Position numbers and translations under genes: made by a program | In this document: positions 1 to 8,704 of the stretch, piece by piece | Numbering within the stretch: the stretch's first letter is position 1 | How the letters are laid out: every line of letters begins with the position of its first letter | NCBI RefSeq assembly: GCF_904848675.1 | Contig: NZ_LR890047.1 | Coordinates: forward strand, 868,001-932,000 | Direction: 5' to 3' | DNA length: 64,000 bases | Source of the DNA: Profftia tarda | GTDB taxonomy: Bacteria; Pseudomonadota; Gammaproteobacteria; Enterobacterales; Enterobacteriaceae | The notes under the pieces: model-generated | What the model saw: only the letters and a program-made list of their open reading frames with translations | What the model was told of the DNA's origin: nothing | The model's database searches: none

Positions 1-675
1 ATTACCTCAGAAGGCAAAATACCGTTGCTAGTTGGCGGGACAATGCTTTACTTTAAAACATTGCTGAAAGGAATCTCACCATTACCCGCCGCAAATCTGC
101 AAATTCGCTCCCAAATAAAAAGTTGGATTCAATCTAAAGGCTGTAATATAGTACATCGTCAGTTACAATATATAGATCCAGAATCTGCATTTAAGATTCA
201 TTCAAATGATCCACAGAGACTTACTCGAGCACTAGAAGTTTTCCTTATTTCGGGTAAAACCCTAACACAGCTTACGAGAAATTTATGCGAAAATCTACCT
301 TATAATGTCTATCAATTTGCACTTGCTCCCGTGACACGGGAGCTATTACACAGAAGAATTGCCCTAAGATTTGAAAAGATGATAGCAGATGGTTTTGAGA
401 ACGAAGTCAGAAATCTATTGAAGCGTTATGATTTACATAGAGAATTAAATTCCTTGCGCTGTATCGGTTACCGTCAAATGTTGTCGTATATATCAGAAGA
501 AATAGATTATAATGATATGGTGTACCGTATACTTTGTGCAACGCGTCAATTAGCTAAACGTCAGATGACTTGGTTGCGTAGTTGGGAATCCGTGGAGTGG
601 CTAGACAGTGACAAACCTGCACAAATGATAGGCAGAATTAAACATATTATTTTCAATAAAAGTAACAGAAACTAA
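1..675 (+). CDS. miaA: tRNA dimethylallyltransferase MiaA, 3' part (5' end outside window)
   Basis: MiaA transfers the dimethylallyl group of DMAPP to N6 of A37 in tRNAs that read UNN codons, in the cytoplasm. The open frame runs from base 1, so the N-terminal third, including the P-loop, lies left of the window. About 224 residues are visible against roughly 316 in the E. coli enzyme. Recognisable segments are LLVGGTMLYFKTLL near the left edge, HPNDPQRL-like SNDPQRLTRALEVF, and the C-terminal GYRQM and CATRQLAKRQMTWLR stretches, all characteristic of the family. In E. coli hfq, hflX and hflKC follow miaA. Here the next 530 bases hold no gene and then a convergent nuo operon, so that cluster is broken. 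Identity is secure. Confidence 0.96.
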   Translation: MTSEGKIPLLVGGTMLYFKTLLKGISPLPAANLQIRSQIKSWIQSKGCNIVHRQLQYIDPESAFKIHSNDPQRLTRALEVFLISGKTLTQLTRNLCENLPYNVYQFALAPVTRELLHRRIALRFEKMIADGFENEVRNLLKRYDLHRELNSLRCIGYRQMLSYISEEIDYNDMVYRILCATRQLAKRQMTWLRSWESVEWLDSDKPAQMIGRIKHIIFNKSNRN

Positions 676-1208
676 TCATTATCAAATATTATGATGACTT
701 GTCGTAGTATGTAATACGAATTAATATAGAATACCACTAAAATCTAAATATTATTATTTTAGTAATATATGCTCTAAAAGAGCAGCACTCTTTTTAAGAC
801 TTTTTAAGAGTAGATAATAAATATTTTATGATAAACAGAAGAAATATAAACTACTAAAATTATATCTATTTCTACAGAGTATTTTATGAGATTTTTGTTC
901 TTTTATTTAAAGTTACGAAAATATATGTTTATAAAGAAACTGAATAAATAATTTTTTATTGTTAATAAAAAGAGCTAACCTAATTTTTTAAGTGCAGAAA
1001 TATATCATATGTCAGATATTTTCTATTGCTATATATAGAATTTATAATTTTTAAGACGCATCTAGATAAAAATCTAAAATTTTTTCTGTTATAAAGTACT
1101 ATTACCTTGATCTACCACTTTATAATTACACTTATCACATATTCTCGATCTAGAAGAAATAGTATAGCTTTTATGCATTTGACTGAAGGTAATACTACCT
1201 AAATTATA
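676..1208. other. gene-free spacer between convergent miaA and nuoN
   Basis: AT-rich DNA with stops in all frames and no tRNA-like segment. A short hairpin GCTCTAAAAGAGC at 771-783 and a 10-bp tandem repeat (CTTTTTAAGA at 790-799 and 800-809) are visible. Neither is a convincing terminator. The place where hfq stands in E. coli is empty. Confidence 0.7.
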
Positions 1209-2681
1209 TTACATAATCAGTTGCGCTGTCTGTACCAGAAAAATTAGCGGTTGTGGAAAAATACCAAACAGCACCAGAGAGATTCCAGAAAGCAGCACCA
1301 CACATCCACCGGGAGTAAGCGCCCAGTTATGCGGCGTGTCACGAGCCAGCATTTCAGGCGCATGTAGATACATACTCACGGACACTCTTAAGTAAGAGTA
1401 TAGACCAATTGTACTACCCAACACAACAGTTCCGGTTAACCACCATAAATGTGCATTTATGCCTACAAAAATAATGTAGAACTTTCCTATAAAGCCAATC
1501 ATCATTGGGATACCAGCAAGAGACAACATTGAAACTGTCATCAATGTAGACAAAATAGGTTTGTGCCAGAATAGACCTCGGTATGAAAAAAGAGATTCTG
1601 TATCGGGACCGCTATATGGACTAGACATCAGGCTCACAATTCCAAAAGAAGACAAGCTCGCGAGCAAATAAGAGATCAAATATACACCAACTGCTTCAAG
1701 GGAAATTTGCTGGCTTTGCACAGCAATAAGTGTTACTAATAAATATCCTAGATGAGCTACAGAAGAGTAACCTAGTAAGCGCTTAATATTTTTCTGGGTG
1801 ATTGCCATCAGATTACCAAAAAGAATAGAACAAATTGCAATTACCCCTATAACTAGCCGAATATTCTCGCTTTTAGTTACAGGAAAAGATATAAAAAAAC
1901 GCATAAATGCTGAAAATATAGCAATTTTAGTAGCAGTGGCTAAAAAGGTCAGAACTGGTGCTGGAGCACCTTGATACACATCTGGGGTCCACAGATGGAA
2001 CGGGAAAAGGGAAAGCTTAAACCCAAAACTAACTAGCATTAATCCCAAGCTAACTAATATTATAGGATCATTTAGCATGATAGGATCAGTCATGCACTTA
2101 CTTAGACCAACAAAAGATAAATCACCAAATTTGGCATAAAGTAACGCCATACCAAACATTAAAAAAGAAGAAGCTGCACCTGACATAATAGTGTACTTAA
2201 TAGCCGCTTCAAAAGAACGTTGCTGCCGGTAAATATAACCAATAAGACCAAATAACGGAAGTGATATTAGTTCAATACCAATGAATAGCGCCGCCAGATG
2301 GTTAGCGCACGCGAGGATGATTCCTCCTAAGGTTGCTATTATAAGCAACAAATAGAACTCATCACGATTATCTGGATATCCTTCTAACCACAAATAGGCA
2401 AAAGTACTGGTTGCAAGACTCGAGATCAAGACCATACCAATATAAAGAATGGAGAAATAATCAATACGAAATAACGGAGTTATTATTAAATCACCATCAT
2501 TTATAAAGATAATTTTTTTTACAAAATAAAGTGAACAAAAAGCTAGAGTAAGTCCGATCATTGTAGTTGTTGCATTGAAGAAATGATTACGTTGCCAAGC
2601 AATTCGCAACGTAATAATTAGTACCGTTGATACAAGAATTAGTGGTGGTAATAAAGCTATCAGATGTTGAAGATTTATCAT
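1209..2681 (-). CDS. nuoN: NADH-quinone oxidoreductase subunit N
   Basis: NuoN is one of the three antiporter-like proton-pumping subunits in the membrane arm of complex I. The 490-residue protein (E. coli about 485) is almost entirely hydrophobic, with about 14 predicted membrane segments. It carries family stretches such as ELISLPLFGLIGY, IKYTIMSGAASSFLMFG, FHLWTPDVYQGAPAPV and NIKRLLGYSSVAHLGYL, which include the conserved Lys and Glu residues of the proton path. It is the last gene of the operon and starts 6 bases after the nuoM stop, so it is surely co-transcribed. It shows no truncation or frame break. Confidence 0.98.
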   Translation of the reverse strand: MINLQHLIALLPPLILVSTVLIITLRIAWQRNHFFNATTTMIGLTLAFCSLYFVKKIIFINDGDLIITPLFRIDYFSILYIGMVLISSLATSTFAYLWLEGYPDNRDEFYLLLIIATLGGIILACANHLAALFIGIELISLPLFGLIGYIYRQQRSFEAAIKYTIMSGAASSFLMFGMALLYAKFGDLSFVGLSKCMTDPIMLNDPIILVSLGLMLVSFGFKLSLFPFHLWTPDVYQGAPAPVLTFLATATKIAIFSAFMRFFISFPVTKSENIRLVIGVIAICSILFGNLMAITQKNIKRLLGYSSVAHLGYLLVTLIAVQSQQISLEAVGVYLISYLLASLSSFGIVSLMSSPYSGPDTESLFSYRGLFWHKPILSTLMTVSMLSLAGIPMMIGFIGKFYIIFVGINAHLWWLTGTVVLGSTIGLYSYLRVSVSMYLHAPEMLARDTPHNWALTPGGCVVLLSGISLVLFGIFPQPLIFLVQTAQLIM

Positions 2682-2687
2682 TTTTAA

Positions 2688-4211
2688 TTACAGCCTTATA
2701 TTCAAGTGTGCGGCATTATCAAACCATGCTTGCATATTCCTCATTCCAGAACTGGATGTATCTATAATTGGCTGAGGATAAATTCCTAGAAATACTAACA
2801 GGGACACTAGTAGTATAATTATGAATAGCTCGCGTACACTCATACCAGCTAATATTTTTTCAGATTTTGATTTACCGTAGTAAGTACGCTGTATCATACT
2901 TAACGAATAGATAGAAGCAAATACAAGACCGAAAGTTGAGATAATAGTGATCATTGGTACTTTTTTAAAATTGCCTAACAAAATCATGAATTCACCGATA
3001 AAATTACCAGTACCCGGCATACTTAAGGTTGCTGCTGCAAAAAAAAGAGATAGCGCAGGAAGATATTTAATCCGTCCCCATAATCCTCCCATAAGACGCA
3101 TGTCACGAGTATGCAGTCGCTCATACAACTGACCAGAGATAATAAACATGCCTGAGGCAGATATCCCGTGAGAAATCATCTGAATAACAGCTCCATAATA
3201 TGCCAGTTGATCTCCAGAATATATGGCAATCAACACAAAACCCATATGTGAAACCGAAGTATATGCAATTAGACGCTTAATATCAGTCTGAGTAAATGCA
3301 ATCAATGCTCCGTAGAAGATGCCTATGACACCTAACCACATTGCAATAGGTGCAAAATCTTGAGATGCTTCAGGGAATAAAGGTAGACTAAAGCGCATTA
3401 GACCATAAGCTGCAGTTTTCAATAATATACCAGATAAGTCAACAGATCCTGCTGTTGGTGCTTGGCTATGTGCATCTGGCAACCATCCGTGCAATGGAAC
3501 AATCGGCATTTTTACTGCGAAAGCTATAAAAAATCCTAACATTAACAGGTACTGAATTTTATGATCCATAGGAGTATTCAGCAAATTCTCATAGTTAAAA
3601 GTCCAGAAACCTGATATATTATACTGAATAAATACTAGTCCAAAAATTGCAATTAGCATGACTAATCCACTGGACTGAGTATAAATAAAAAACTTGTTTG
3701 CTGCGCTAATGCGCGTTTTACCATCAGATCCTTTATGTCCCCAAAGTGCGATTAAGAAATACATCGGCACCAACATCATTTCCCAGAAAAAAAAGAACAA
3801 GAAGAGATCTATAGCCAGGAATACACCTGTAACCCCCCCCAAAATCCAAAGTAGATTCAGATGGAAAAAACCCTGATACTTTTTTATTTCATTCCAGGAG
3901 CAAAGAATAGAGAGTATACCTAGCAAGCCAGTCAGTACGACCATAAGTAATGATAGGCCATCTAATGCAAGATGAAATTCAATACCAAATCGTGGAATCC
4001 ATGGTATAGAGAACTCTGATTGCCACTGTGGAATACCCTTGACATGAGTCAAAAAATAGCAACCCTGCCACCACAGTTGTAGGGAAAGCAATAATGTTAT
4101 AGACATTGCTATCAACGCGATCCAGCGTGGAGCTTTAGCACCGAACCGCTCGCTCTGCCAACTCAGAACACCACCGATAAACGGGATAAGAATTAGCGAA
4201 GGTAATAGCAT
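2688..4211 (-). CDS. nuoM: NADH-quinone oxidoreductase subunit M
   Basis: NuoM is the middle antiporter-like proton-pumping subunit of the complex I membrane arm. The 507 residues (E. coli 509) form about 14 membrane segments. Conserved runs are FFFFFWEMMLVPMYFLIALWG (with the key Glu in the WE pair), FAVKMPIVPLHGWLPDAHSQ (pump Lys and His) and DIKRLIAYTSVSHMGF. The start MLLPSLILIPFIGG matches the family start. It follows nuoL after an 82-base gap and leads into nuoN. Full length and apparently intact. Confidence 0.98.
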   Translation of the reverse strand: MLLPSLILIPFIGGVLSWQSERFGAKAPRWIALIAMSITLLLSLQLWWQGCYFLTHVKGIPQWQSEFSIPWIPRFGIEFHLALDGLSLLMVVLTGLLGILSILCSWNEIKKYQGFFHLNLLWILGGVTGVFLAIDLFLFFFFWEMMLVPMYFLIALWGHKGSDGKTRISAANKFFIYTQSSGLVMLIAIFGLVFIQYNISGFWTFNYENLLNTPMDHKIQYLLMLGFFIAFAVKMPIVPLHGWLPDAHSQAPTAGSVDLSGILLKTAAYGLMRFSLPLFPEASQDFAPIAMWLGVIGIFYGALIAFTQTDIKRLIAYTSVSHMGFVLIAIYSGDQLAYYGAVIQMISHGISASGMFIISGQLYERLHTRDMRLMGGLWGRIKYLPALSLFFAAATLSMPGTGNFIGEFMILLGNFKKVPMITIISTFGLVFASIYSLSMIQRTYYGKSKSEKILAGMSVRELFIIILLVSLLVFLGIYPQPIIDTSSSGMRNMQAWFDNAAHLNIRL

Positions 4212-4293
4212 GGAGTTTATGTCCCTTTTAAATTGAGTGATATAAAATGTATATTTAATAAGAGTTATGATGTATTTAGATATTCAAGATCTT

Positions 4294-6144
4294 TTATTTA
4301 TTAAATAATAAAAGAGATAATAATATTATGATAGACCCTATACACATCGATGCTATATACCAACGTAATTTACCGTTTTCTAGCAATGAGAGACAACGAT
4401 TACACCAACAAGAAAAAAATACTAATATATTCATGAAGCTGTTTAAGGGGTCGTACTTCAATAGGTTAGCCCCCATTTTAAATGGCTTAATAAATATTAA
4501 GTTGTATAAGAAGTCAAAACCCCAAGCATGAAACCATATTGTTGATAATAACCGAGCCGGAATACTATGTAGTAAAAGAGTAAAGCTCTTAGTTTTACTG
4601 AGGTACAAAAAGATGGCAAGCATTATACCAATAATAGATAAAATACCGGAAATAATTGATAATGTCACCATCCCTACTTTTTCAACATGTTCTTCAGGCA
4701 AAACTCCTGATAATTGAGGTTTAATTAAAGCACCAATAAAAGTTGACATAAATATCAGTACTATCAAAGGGAAGTTATGTGAAATACCTGTTCTAACATA
4801 TACAGTGCTTTTTGTTTCACCATAAAAAATAAGAAAAATCATACGGAAAGTATATAGAGACGTCAGGAACGCACCAAATAAACCTATGAGCATAAGATTA
4901 AGATGGCCAGAAGCCATGGCTCCCCACAGGATTTCATCTTTGCTATAGAAACCAGAACTAAAAATTGGTAACGCTGATAGCGAACTACCACCCACCAGGA
5001 AGCAAGTATATATAAGAGGCAGAGATTTGCGCAATCCACCCATTTTTAATATATTCTGTTCATGATTACAAGCCATAATGACCGAACCAGAAGATAGAAA
5101 CAATAACCCTTTAAAAAAGGAATGTGTGATTAAGTGAAAAATTGCAGCACTCCATGCCTGAACTCCAAGAGCTAGAAACATATAGCCAATCTGACTCATG
5201 GTGGAGTAAGCTAAAATACGTTTAATATTAGTTTGCACTAAAGCTGCAAAACCGGACATAAGCAACGTCACCCCGCCGATCATGCCTACCAGATTTAATA
5301 CTTCTGGAGCCATTAAGAATAATCCATTCATACGAGCAATGAGATAAACACCAGCAGTAACCATTGTTGCGGCGTGTATCAGTGCGGATACAGGTGTTGG
5401 ACCAACCATAGCATCGGCTAGCCAAGTTTGCAATGGCAGCTGCGCAGATTTACCGACAGCTCCACACAGCAGCATCAACGTTGCATATGTTATTTCCGGG
5501 GAACCAACTACAAATTTCTGCGGGGCTAGAATAATTATTTTATGTATATTTAAAGTTCCTAGTTCTTTATAAAGTAAGAATAATCCAATTGCCAGAAAGA
5601 CGTCACCGATGCGCGTTATTATAAATGCTTTCATTGCAGCGGCACCGTTATCCGGGTTATTATAGTAGAACCCAATCAACATGTAGCTACACAAACCTAC
5701 CGCTTCCCATCCTACATACATAAGCAATAGGTTATCGGCGAGAATCAAGAGCACCATGCTAGCAATAAATAGGTTAGTGTAAGCGAAGAAACGTGAATAA
5801 CCTTCTTGACCTCGCATATACCAAGATGCAAACATATGGATTAAAAAACCTACACTGATTACTACAGACAACATGGTTAGCGATAGAGCGTCAATAGTTA
5901 ACGTGATTGGAATATTAACCTCTCCTACGGATATCCAGTTCCAAAGATACTGATTAAATACTTGAACGCCGCTCTCTTTTTGTCTTAAAAAATCTAATCC
6001 TATATAAAAGGTCACCAACGCTGCTAAACCTATAGAACCTACCCCGAAAAAAGATGAAGTGCATTCTCGCCAACGACCATCGGAAAACGCCAAAAATAAA
6101 AAACTTATTAATGGTAGCAATATAGTTACATAGAGTAGGTTCAT
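4294..6144 (-). CDS. nuoL: NADH-quinone oxidoreductase subunit L
   Basis: NuoL is the distal proton-pumping subunit of complex I. It ends in the long amphipathic lateral helix that lies along the membrane arm. The 616 residues (E. coli 613) show family segments such as LLLMYVGWEAVGLCSYMLIGFY (Glu of the TM5 region), GKSAQLPLQTWLADAM, TPVSALIHAATMVTAG and NIKRILAYSTMSQIGYMFLA. The C-terminal part from about residue 490 is present, so the lateral helix is kept. Its ATG overlaps the nuoK stop by 4 bases (ATGA), typical of translational coupling. The stretch after its stop before nuoM (4212-4293) has no gene. Confidence 0.98.
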   Translation of the reverse strand: MNLLYVTILLPLISFLFLAFSDGRWRECTSSFFGVGSIGLAALVTFYIGLDFLRQKESGVQVFNQYLWNWISVGEVNIPITLTIDALSLTMLSVVISVGFLIHMFASWYMRGQEGYSRFFAYTNLFIASMVLLILADNLLLMYVGWEAVGLCSYMLIGFYYNNPDNGAAAMKAFIITRIGDVFLAIGLFLLYKELGTLNIHKIIILAPQKFVVGSPEITYATLMLLCGAVGKSAQLPLQTWLADAMVGPTPVSALIHAATMVTAGVYLIARMNGLFLMAPEVLNLVGMIGGVTLLMSGFAALVQTNIKRILAYSTMSQIGYMFLALGVQAWSAAIFHLITHSFFKGLLFLSSGSVIMACNHEQNILKMGGLRKSLPLIYTCFLVGGSSLSALPIFSSGFYSKDEILWGAMASGHLNLMLIGLFGAFLTSLYTFRMIFLIFYGETKSTVYVRTGISHNFPLIVLIFMSTFIGALIKPQLSGVLPEEHVEKVGMVTLSIISGILSIIGIMLAIFLYLSKTKSFTLLLHSIPARLLSTIWFHAWGFDFLYNLIFIKPFKMGANLLKYDPLNSFMNILVFFSCWCNRCLSLLENGKLRWYIASMCIGSIIILLSLLLFNK

Positions 6145-6443
6145 CCGCGCATCTCACTAACAGAATCAATATTCATTGTATGGCGACGACGCTGTAATTG
6201 CAATAACAGAGCCAACCCAATGCTGGCATCCGCGGCTGCTATACTAATAGCAAAAATATACATTACTTGACCATCTGCTTGCTTCCAGTAATTTCCTGCT
6301 GCTACGAAGGCTAAAGCAGCCGCGTTAATCATGATTTCTAAACTGATAAGCATAAACAGTAAATTACGTCGGGACATCAAACCAATAAACCCCAGAAGAA
6401 ACAAGATCGCTGCTAGAATTAAAACATCCTGTAACGGAATCAT
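6141..6443 (-). CDS. nuoK: NADH-quinone oxidoreductase subunit K
   Basis: NuoK is a small membrane subunit of complex I with three transmembrane helices. It carries two conserved membrane Glu residues that link the quinone site to the pumps. The 100 residues equal the E. coli length. Visible landmarks are IPLQDVLILAAILFLLGFIG, LISLEIMINAAALAF (first Glu) and AADASIGLALLLQL (the family usually has EAAIGLAL here). It overlaps nuoJ upstream and nuoL downstream by 4 bases each, so the three genes form a tightly coupled block. In this protein the second conserved Glu position reads D (AAADASIGL rather than AAAEAAIGL), a conservative change. Confidence 0.97.
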   Translation of the reverse strand: MIPLQDVLILAAILFLLGFIGLMSRRNLLFMLISLEIMINAAALAFVAAGNYWKQADGQVMYIFAISIAAADASIGLALLLQLQRRRHTMNIDSVSEMRG

Positions 6444-7021
6444 CCTAAATCCTCCGATTTTTTATTTTTAACTGAAATTATTTTAAGTTCATTGGTATAC
6501 AATTTTTTTACTTTATTAAAATCTTCTCCCTGTTTACGCTCGCGACCAAGATGGAACGCTACAACTAAACCTGCTAGTAAGAGCATAGACATTATCTCAA
6601 CTGCCAGCAAATAATGATGAAAGAGGGCTATACCTACTTCTTTTACGTCAATAATATTCCTTTTGATGGCATGATCTTGCAAACTTGTAATAGCGTAAAC
6701 CATTATAGTTAAAAAGATAGTAGATAAGACAATAGGTCCTCTATAGTTGGCAAGCTTGAGACATGAACGCTCCTGTTCTGCAACACATTCCCCTAGATTA
6801 AGCATCATGACAACAAAAACAAATAAAACCATAATAGCACCGGCATAAACTATTATTTCAAATGCTCCTGCGAAATAAGCACCAAGAGAAAAAAATACTG
6901 CAGACACCGCAAGCAATGATATAACAAGATACAGTAAGGCATGAATCGGATTATTATGAGATATCACTAGAACCGTTGATACTACAGCAACTAGCGATGC
7001 CATATAAAATACAAATTCCAT
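6440..7021 (-). CDS. nuoJ: NADH-quinone oxidoreductase subunit J
   Basis: NuoJ is a five-helix membrane subunit of complex I near the quinone module. Its third helix carries the pi-bulge that switches during turnover. The 193 residues (E. coli 184) include NPIHALLYLVISLLAVSAVFF, GAFEIIVYAGAIMVLFVFVVMMLNLG and, near the C-terminus, LLAGLVVAFHLGRE. The C-terminal tail is a little longer than usual and lysine-rich. A ribosome site AAGGAA stands a few bases before the ATG. It overlaps nuoK by 4 bases. The gap to nuoI upstream (7022-7156) is 135 bases, much wider than the roughly 10 bases expected in E. coli. Confidence 0.97.
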   Translation of the reverse strand: MEFVFYMASLVAVVSTVLVISHNNPIHALLYLVISLLAVSAVFFSLGAYFAGAFEIIVYAGAIMVLFVFVVMMLNLGECVAEQERSCLKLANYRGPIVLSTIFLTIMVYAITSLQDHAIKRNIIDVKEVGIALFHHYLLAVEIMSMLLLAGLVVAFHLGRERKQGEDFNKVKKLYTNELKIISVKNKKSEDLG

Positions 7022-7156
7022 ACTTAATTCCTTGGTTATCTGTAGATCAATAGTTGACCATTCAATACAACATACTCAAAAATATTTTGTATACTTGTAA
7101 ATAATAATGAGAGTTATTTTTACTTTAATGTTGCTAGTAATAATATAAACATAGTT

Positions 7157-7699
7157 TTATGGCAAAAGAGCTTTCACATCAATAGGCTGTACTTCATTTT
7201 TAGCATCACCTTTTAATTTACCATCAATAGACATACCAGTTGCACGATAAAAATTATACTTAGGATATTTACCGGGTCCTGATATTAATAAATCTTCTTT
7301 TTCGTATACCAAGTCTTGACGCTTAAAGTCACTTAATTCGAAATCCGGGGTCAGCTGAATAGCTGTTGTTGGGCAGGCTTCTTCACACATACCACAAAAG
7401 ATACATCGAGAGAAATTGATTCGGAAAAACTCTGGATACCAACGGCCATCTTTAGTCTCTGATTTTTGTAATGCAATGCAGCCAACAGGACAAGCAACAG
7501 CACATAAGTTACAGGCAACGCAACGCTCTCTTCCATCTGGGTCACGAGTCAAGACGATACGACCACGGTAACGGGGTGGAAGATATACTTGTTCTTCAGG
7601 ATATAGTCTAGTTTCCCTCTTAGCAAAAATATTCATGCTTATTAGGTACAGGCTGCGAATTTGGGTGAAAAAACCAACCACCAATCCTTTCAACGTCAT
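7157..7699 (-). CDS. nuoI: NADH-quinone oxidoreductase subunit I (two [4Fe-4S] ferredoxin-like)
   Basis: NuoI carries clusters N6a and N6b, which pass electrons from NuoG to NuoB in the peripheral arm of complex I. The 180 residues equal the E. coli length. Both ferredoxin motifs are intact: C60, C63, C66, C70 (CVACNLCAVACP) and C99, C102, C105, C109 (CIFCGMCEEACP). The N-terminal amphipathic helix and the C-terminal extension are present. It starts 14 bases after the nuoH stop with an AGGGG ribosome site. Confidence 0.98.
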   Translation of the reverse strand: MTLKGLVVGFFTQIRSLYLISMNIFAKRETRLYPEEQVYLPPRYRGRIVLTRDPDGRERCVACNLCAVACPVGCIALQKSETKDGRWYPEFFRINFSRCIFCGMCEEACPTTAIQLTPDFELSDFKRQDLVYEKEDLLISGPGKYPKYNFYRATGMSIDGKLKGDAKNEVQPIDVKALLP

Positions 7700-7713
7700 G
7701 GTATATACCCCTG

Positions 7714-8691
7714 TTATTGAGCATTATATAAAATCATACCTGCAGTACTTAACAAGTTTAATAAAGTTAGTGGCAGGCAAATTTTCCACCCAAATGACAT
7801 TACCTGATCATACCTAGGGCGTGGTAGGGAGGCACGTATTAGAATAAAGATCAACATAAAAAAGAAAGTCTTGATCGCAAACCAGATTGCTGGGGGAAAG
7901 AATGGACCATACCATCCTCCAAAAAAAAGAGTAACAATCAGAGCGGAGACGGTTACAACACTGATATATTCTCCTAGAAAGAATAGACCAAACTTCATAC
8001 CGGAATATTCAATGTGGTAACCATCTGCTAGTTCCTGCTCGGCTTCTGGCTGGTCAAATGGATGGCGGTGACACACTGCAATACCAGCAACCATGAAGGT
8101 CAAAAAACCTAAAAATTGTGGAATAACATTCCATAGATAAATCTGTGACTCAATAATCTTAGTTATTCTAAAAGAGTCTGCTTGGGCAACTACACCCATT
8201 AGAGAAAGACCAAGAAAGACCTCATAACTTAACGTCTGCGCAGATGCCCGCATCGCTCCTAATAAAGAATACTTGTTATTACTTGACCAACCAGCAAAGA
8301 GTACGGCATAGACCGAAAGCCCTGCCATCATAAGAAAGAATAATATACCTATATTTAGATCTGCTACTGTCCAAGTAGGGCTAATAGATATAATAGCAAA
8401 TGCAATAAACAAAGATGAGAAAGCAATAATCGGTGCCAAAGTAAAGATAAAGCGGTCAGAGAAGTGCGGAGTCCAGTCTTCTTTAAAACACATTTTAATT
8501 ATATCTGCAACTAACTGCAGTGATCCTCCCCACCCAACCCGATTTGGGCCATAACGATTTTGGAATAAACCAAGTATTCGACGTTCTCCTATACTCATGA
8601 ATGCGCCAAGCATGATTACACCTAAAGCAATCACAATAGCTTTTATTATTGCAATAAGAATCACAATAAATTCTTGGGTCAAAAAAGACAC
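7714..8691 (-). CDS. nuoH: NADH-quinone oxidoreductase subunit H
   Basis: NuoH is the eight-helix membrane subunit that forms the quinone chamber and joins the peripheral and membrane arms. The 325 residues equal the E. coli length. Landmarks are GERRILGLFQNRYGPNRVGW, the acidic loop PEAEQELADGYHIEYSG with the essential Glu residues, and RASLPRPRYDQVMSFGWK. The start codon is GTG at 8691, fixed by a perfect AGGAGG at 8699-8704 seven bases upstream, which lies across the nuoG stop. It is therefore translationally coupled to nuoG. Confidence 0.98.
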   Translation of the reverse strand: MSFLTQEFIVILIAIIKAIVIALGVIMLGAFMSIGERRILGLFQNRYGPNRVGWGGSLQLVADIIKMCFKEDWTPHFSDRFIFTLAPIIAFSSLFIAFAIISISPTWTVADLNIGILFFLMMAGLSVYAVLFAGWSSNNKYSLLGAMRASAQTLSYEVFLGLSLMGVVAQADSFRITKIIESQIYLWNVIPQFLGFLTFMVAGIAVCHRHPFDQPEAEQELADGYHIEYSGMKFGLFFLGEYISVVTVSALIVTLFFGGWYGPFFPPAIWFAIKTFFFMLIFILIRASLPRPRYDQVMSFGWKICLPLTLLNLLSTAGMILYNAQ

Positions 8692-8698
8692 AAGACTG

Positions 8699-8704
8699 CC
8701 TCCT
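8699..8704 (-). promoter_or_regulatory. ribosome binding site of nuoH (AGGAGG)
   Basis: Reads AGGAGG on the minus strand, 7 bases before the GTG start of nuoH and overlapping the end of nuoG. It decides the GTG start and is one of the strongest ribosome sites in the window. Confidence 0.75.
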
